From Chthoniobacteraceae bacterium (GTDB lineage: Bacteria; Verrucomicrobiota; Verrucomicrobiia; Chthoniobacterales; Chthoniobacteraceae), in the NCBI GenBank assembly GCA_947478975.1, contig CANJYI010000073.1, forward strand, positions 1-9,997: a stretch of 9,997 nt of DNA, written 5' to 3'. Both the position numbers and the translations under genes were made by a program. Numbering within the stretch: the stretch's first letter is position 1; the number at the start of each line of letters is the position of its first letter. Positions 7,093-9,997 of this stretch are shown one piece after another. Under the pieces are notes generated by a model, which had not been told where the DNA came from, ran no database searches, and saw only the letters and a program-made list of their open reading frames with translations.

Positions 7093-7134
7093 CGCAGCAT
7101 TACCCCGGCTGCCAGGTTTTCCTGGAATGCTGCG
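7093..7134. other. Compound hairpin: 9-bp stem with nested 5-bp stem-loop
   Basis: cgcagcatt (7093-7101) is the exact complement of aatgctgcg (7126-7134). Directly inside the right arm, ccagg (7112-7116), tttt, cctgg (7121-7125) forms a second perfect stem stacked on the first, leaving a one-sided 10-nt bulge (accccggctg, 7102-7111). That gives 14 uninterrupted base pairs on the right side. It is the strongest foldable element in the spacer. It lies 113 nt before the rightward ATG and about 180 nt before the leftward GTG, so it could sit in either leader or be a protein-binding site. Confidence 0.6.
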
Positions 7135-7247
7135 CGCGGAGGGTGCCTGCCCCGCATCCCTGTGCTCTACCGGGGCCGCGACACTACCGGGCGAGCGGGC
7201 TCCGGAAATACTGGCAAAAGCAATCCGTTGCCATTTAATCCACAATA

Positions 7248-7682
7248 ATGATGGAACCACCAAATTTGGCCGGCGCACGGAGCACACAGATACTCCCCTG
7301 GAGACGGGTGCTGCTGCCATTGTTGGCGGCGGTGCCCTGCGCTTGGTTCTGCGTTATGATGCTGACATTCTCTGTTGATGGCAGAGAAATTGATCCGCCG
7401 ACCGAGCTGCTTTTCGGGATTGGGTTTGTGCTGGTCCCTGTGAGCGTTGTTTTCGCGTTTGTCTTCAAATGGACGAACAAGGTTACAGCCGCCCTGCTCT
7501 GTGCCCGCCTCCCTTTTTGGTGGCCGATTCTCGTTCTCGGCGCGCGCGGCATCGGAATGTACCACCTGAAGGAAGTCGCGGCAGTCTCTGCGGGACAAAA
7601 CGGTGCCCCCTCCGGCAAGACGTCTCCGGGCGCACCTCCTCACCAAAAACTATCCGAACTCAGACAGCAGCTGATTCCATAG
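7248..7682 (+). CDS. Small predicted membrane protein, unrecognised
   Basis: 144 residues with no family that I recognise. Hydrophobic segments at about 20-42 (VLLPLLAAVPCAWFCVMMLTF), 54-72 (LLFGIGFVLVPVSVVFAFV) and 82-100 (ALLCARLPFWWPILVLG) suggest three membrane passes. A basic N-terminus and Arg/Lys between segments fit the positive-inside rule. The C-terminal 40 residues are polar, rich in Gly/Pro/Ser. A second ATG at 7251 is equally possible, and no Shine-Dalgarno sequence is evident. The frame on the opposite strand over the same bases (7646-7167) has no membrane pattern or motif and looks like a shadow. The gene stands alone, with a recombinase relic starting just after its stop, so it may be accessory DNA. 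Confidence 0.55.
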   Translation: MMEPPNLAGARSTQILPWRRVLLPLLAAVPCAWFCVMMLTFSVDGREIDPPTELLFGIGFVLVPVSVVFAFVFKWTNKVTAALLCARLPFWWPILVLGARGIGMYHLKEVAAVSAGQNGAPSGKTSPGAPPHQKLSELRQQLIP

Positions 7683-7699
7683 CCAGCCCTCCGTTGGTT

Positions 7700-7861
7700 T
7701 CCGGATGCCTCATCGCCCTCGCTAACTCCGGTGTCAGCCGAAACTTTCGACAGCAACTGACGGGCCACAAGAGCCTGGCGCTGAATCACCGTTAAGCCCA
7801 CCACGACATCAAGAATCTTCGGAGCGCAGTCGCAAAGCTGCCGCAACTGACCCCATCTGAA
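7700..7861 (+). pseudogene. Tyrosine recombinase/integrase C-terminal relic
   Basis: From 7709 the frame reads LIALANSGVSRNFRQQLTGHKSLALNHR, then TAA (7793-7795), then AHHDIKNLRSAVAKLPQL. This matches the tail of phage-type integrases: helix 'LANxGV', 'QQLTGH(K)S' carrying the catalytic His, then the nucleophilic Tyr nine residues after that His (compare the XerC-like GHxSIxxTxxY-THx pattern). Here the ninth position is exactly the TAA stop, so the Tyr codon appears to have mutated to stop. Just before 7709, ttccggatgcctc would read Phe-Arg-His-Ala-Phe if two single bases were restored, recalling the RxxH box. No upstream core or N-terminal domain is found. It is clearly not a working recombinase; its family and original element cannot be told. 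The residue pattern is seen directly; decay history is inferred. Confidence 0.75.
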
Positions 7862-7950
7862 TCCGTCACTCTCCCGAACCTGTGTTCTGCGACAGGGGCT
7901 TATCTCCGACGTCACAAACAAGAGACCAGGCCTCACACTGACCGCTCCTC
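7862..7950. other. Short spacer before the DUF3857 gene
   Basis: Nothing recognisable is coded in these bases. The DUF3857 frame is closed by TGA at 7939-7941, just before its ATG at 7951. No ribosome-binding site and no signal-peptide-like reading is present in any forward frame. Confidence 0.5.
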
Positions 7951-9997
7951 ATGGAAGCCATCCAGCCCTCCAACTCATTCAACCCATTCGCATCCACCGA
8001 CAAGGCGCAGGCGTCCTTTCAAATTGGTCCCGCCCCTGCTTGGGTTACTTCTCGCTCCATCCCGTGGCGCACCACCGGAAAGCCCGAGGATCACGCTTTC
8101 GTTCTTCTTTCCGACTGCCAGCGCGCCCCGTTGGAGGCCATCCGCTATGAACGGGAAGTCCGCCGGCTTGTCACCAAGGACGCGGTACAGCGCCTCTCTC
8201 AAGTTGAACTTCAGTGGGATCCGGAAACTGAAATCCTTACGCTTCACGAAGTCGCGCTATGGCGGGAAGGCGCTTCCCGCAGCTTCTGCGAACGCTCCCG
8301 GGTTCTGCTCCGCCAGCGCGAAGGAAACCTCGAATCGCAGATCCTCAACGGCCGTATGAGCGCCATCCTGCTCCTCGACGACGTACGCCCCGGAGACTCC
8401 ATCGAAGTCGTCCACTCCATCCAAACCGTCCAGCGACACCCCGGAGAACGCTTTGACTTTTTCTTTCTGCTGGATCGGTCGATGCTTACCGGAAGCTGGA
8501 GCTTCAGCGTGCATCTTCCCGAAGGAGCGACTTGTCAGATCCAAGCCCCCATCAGCCCCCAGGTGCACGCTTCGGGAGGTCAACTCGTCCGAGAGTGGAG
8601 TGGCTCCCAGCCGGAAACTAGGGAACCCGAACCACTCACCCCTCCGTGGCACAGTCCTCTTCCGTTCGGCCATTGTAGCGCCTACCAAAACTGGGGCGAG
8701 GTGGCCGGCTTCCTTTGGCGGATCTGGTCCACCCTGGCGACCGACACCCGCGAGCTCCGAAGCCTCGCCCAACAGATCTCCAGCGCTCACGAAACCAGCG
8801 AAGCCAAGGCTCAGGCACTCGTCCGATGGGTTCAGGATGATGTCCGCTATCTCGGGCTCGAAATGGGACTTGGCGGCACTCTTCCCGCCGCCCCGACGGA
8901 GGTCGCCTCGCGCCGCTATGGAGACTGCAAGGACAAGTCGCTCCTGCTGGTTGCCTTGCTCGGATGCGTCGGCATCCCAGCCGCCCCGGTGCTGGTCCAC
9001 ACCGCATTGCGGCACCAAACAGAGTCGCTGCTTCCGGGACTTTCAGGTTTTGACCATGCCATTGCCGTTCTTTGGCTAGACGGTTCCCCTATCTTTATCG
9101 ACACCACGCTCTCCAATCAGGGAGGCGGGCTGCGGGACCGCTGCCTGCCACAGTACGGCAAAGGACTGACTCTTTCCGAAGAGACCACAGGGCTGACCGA
9201 CATTCTTACGCCCATTCTCGACCGCTCTTCCCTGTCGTACACGGAGGATATTCATCTCCACGCGCGGGCGGGAATCTCGCAAGTCGACTGGCGTGTGGAA
9301 GCCGTTGGATGGGAGGCCGACATGCTCCGGGTGCGCATCCAATCAGTTGGTCCAGATGCTTTTGCAAAAGTGGAAGCCCAGGACGCTCAGGAGCTTCTAC
9401 CCGACGCTCAGTCGTTGGGCCCATGCAGAGTCAAAGACCAACTGCACGAGAACCGGATCATTCTCACGGGCTCTTTCGCTTTCAGCGACTGGGGAATGCA
9501 GATCCAAAAAGGGCTCCGCTCATTTCGCTGGCTCCCCCTCAGGATCCGCACCTTTTTGAGCGGTGCACCCATTTCCGTACAAAGCCGAAACGCTCCCCTT
9601 TACCTGCGTCATCCCGGCCTTTTTCGCCAAAGAATCCGCATCCACTATTCCGCCCACCTCCATCGCCAAGGAATCCGTCAAAGCAGTGACACCAAGTGGT
9701 TTCGTGCACTCACAACTGTGTCCCGAATCAGCTCGGATGTGGTTCAGTTTGATTTCGCCTATCAATCACTTCGAAGCGAGGTGAGCGCGGCAAATTATCC
9801 CGAATACGCCGAGGCATTCCGCAAATTTGTGGACTCGCAACTCGGTGTCCAACTGGTCCTCAGCTACTCTGCGGCCGAGCCCGCCCCCCTCCGCGGCGGA
9901 CACACCCACAAGGTCGCCCAGCCGACGTCCACATCCGATCCGCAACCTGATCTGGACCTCCTGGCTGGCACTAATGCGGCAAGCTGGTTCGACGGCC
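7951..9997 (+). CDS. DUF3857 / transglutaminase-core protein (3' end outside window)
   Basis: The frame is open from the ATG at 7951 to the window edge, giving 682 codons without a stop. Residues about 27-200 fit the DUF3857 domain (FQIGPAPAWV near the start; a beta-rich pattern with LLLDDVRPGDSIEVVHSI). Residues about 270-390 form a transglutaminase-like cysteine-protease-fold core. All three catalytic residues are visible: Cys326 in RRYGDCKDKSLLL, His369 in GFDHAIAVLWLDG, and Asp384 in FIDTTLSNQGG. Residues 400-640 are a further beta-rich region, as in longer members of this family. Such proteins are usually exported with a signal peptide and their substrates are unknown. Here the first 26 residues are polar and contain no signal. 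An in-frame TGA at 7939 rules out an upstream extension, and a recombinase relic lies immediately before, so the 5' end may have been replaced. Stretches of the same bases in other frames are shadows. Confidence 0.9.
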   Translation, partial: MEAIQPSNSFNPFASTDKAQASFQIGPAPAWVTSRSIPWRTTGKPEDHAFVLLSDCQRAPLEAIRYEREVRRLVTKDAVQRLSQVELQWDPETEILTLHEVALWREGASRSFCERSRVLLRQREGNLESQILNGRMSAILLLDDVRPGDSIEVVHSIQTVQRHPGERFDFFFLLDRSMLTGSWSFSVHLPEGATCQIQAPISPQVHASGGQLVREWSGSQPETREPEPLTPPWHSPLPFGHCSAYQNWGEVAGFLWRIWSTLATDTRELRSLAQQISSAHETSEAKAQALVRWVQDDVRYLGLEMGLGGTLPAAPTEVASRRYGDCKDKSLLLVALLGCVGIPAAPVLVHTALRHQTESLLPGLSGFDHAIAVLWLDGSPIFIDTTLSNQGGGLRDRCLPQYGKGLTLSEETTGLTDILTPILDRSSLSYTEDIHLHARAGISQVDWRVEAVGWEADMLRVRIQSVGPDAFAKVEAQDAQELLPDAQSLGPCRVKDQLHENRIILTGSFAFSDWGMQIQKGLRSFRWLPLRIRTFLSGAPISVQSRNAPLYLRHPGLFRQRIRIHYSAHLHRQGIRQSSDTKWFRALTTVSRISSDVVQFDFAYQSLRSEVSAANYPEYAEAFRKFVDSQLGVQLVLSYSAAEPAPLRGGHTHKVAQPTSTSDPQPDLDLLAGTNAASWFDG

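Larger units (their letters stand above)
6915..7247. promoter_or_regulatory. Divergent spacer with presumed promoters
   Basis: These 333 bases lie between the GTG of the leftward cytochrome operon (6914) and the ATG of the rightward small membrane protein (7248). Promoters in both directions are expected, but I cannot point to convincing -35/-10 boxes. The stretch contains inverted repeats at 6962-6988, 7007-7036 and 7093-7134. No other gene is apparent. Confidence 0.45.

Noticed and set aside
6915..7157. N-terminal extension of the cytochrome-type protein to the ATG at 7157
   Set aside because: The extra 81 residues have no family similarity and would bury the clear export signal that starts at the GTG at 6914.
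7167..7646. Minus-strand frame of 159 codons opposite the small membrane protein
   Set aside because: It has no membrane pattern or motif, while the plus strand shows three plausible hydrophobic segments; the shadow is the simpler reading.
315..7861. The 68-bp repeats as attachment sites for the integrase relic at 7.7 kb
   Set aside because: The relic lies about 4.8 kb outside the bracketed segment with an ordinary operon between them, so nothing in the sequence links the two.
8257..9689. Other frames over the DUF3857 gene (minus 8257-9018; plus 8453-9079 and 9072-9689)
   Set aside because: All lie inside a continuous 682-codon frame with an intact catalytic triad and have no domains of their own.
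1..9997. CRISPR array, tRNA, rRNA, toxin-antitoxin or defence system
   Set aside because: I found no regularly spaced repeats, no cloverleaf-like stretch, and no protein motif of such systems.

Overview
The window is GC-rich bacterial DNA. It most likely comes from a Verrucomicrobiota or related PVC-superphylum chromosome. The main clue is the pair at 2952-6914 on the minus strand: a DUF1501 protein with a Tat signal, and a large PSCyt1/PSCyt2/PSD1 (planctomycete-type cytochrome) protein. This pairing is abundant in Planctomycetota and Verrucomicrobiota and uncommon elsewhere. The phylum call is an inference from gene content. No rRNA, tRNA, CRISPR array or complete mobile element is visible.

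Layout, left to right. (1) 1-375, plus: the C-terminal 124 codons of a Nudix hydrolase with an intact Nudix box. (2) 465-2641, plus: a two-gene unit, a membrane di-iron fatty acid hydroxylase/sterol desaturase family protein overlapping by 4 nt (GTGA) a secreted or lipid-anchored helical protein of unknown function. The second gene may be frameshifted near its end. (3) 2642-2951: a spacer holding a second copy of the last 68 bp of the Nudix region (67/68 identical) and a hairpin. The hydroxylase unit is therefore bracketed by direct repeats of the Nudix 3' end. (4) 6914-2952, minus: the PSD1-type cytochrome protein followed 12 nt later by DUF1501. (5) 6915-7247: a divergent spacer with several nested inverted repeats. 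(6) 7248-7682, plus: a small predicted membrane protein. (7) About 7700-7861, plus: a decayed C-terminal fragment of a tyrosine recombinase, with a stop codon where the nucleophilic Tyr should be. (8) 7951 to the window end, plus: a DUF3857/transglutaminase-core protein with an intact Cys-His-Asp triad but no visible signal peptide, running off the right edge.

Only the PSD1/DUF1501 pair and the hydroxylase/secreted-protein pair look like operons. The rest look like independent genes separated by scars of past rearrangement. The best candidates for something undescribed are the repeat-bracketed hydroxylase module, the recombinase relic, and the structured spacer upstream of the cytochrome operon. 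No defence or biosynthetic system is evident.
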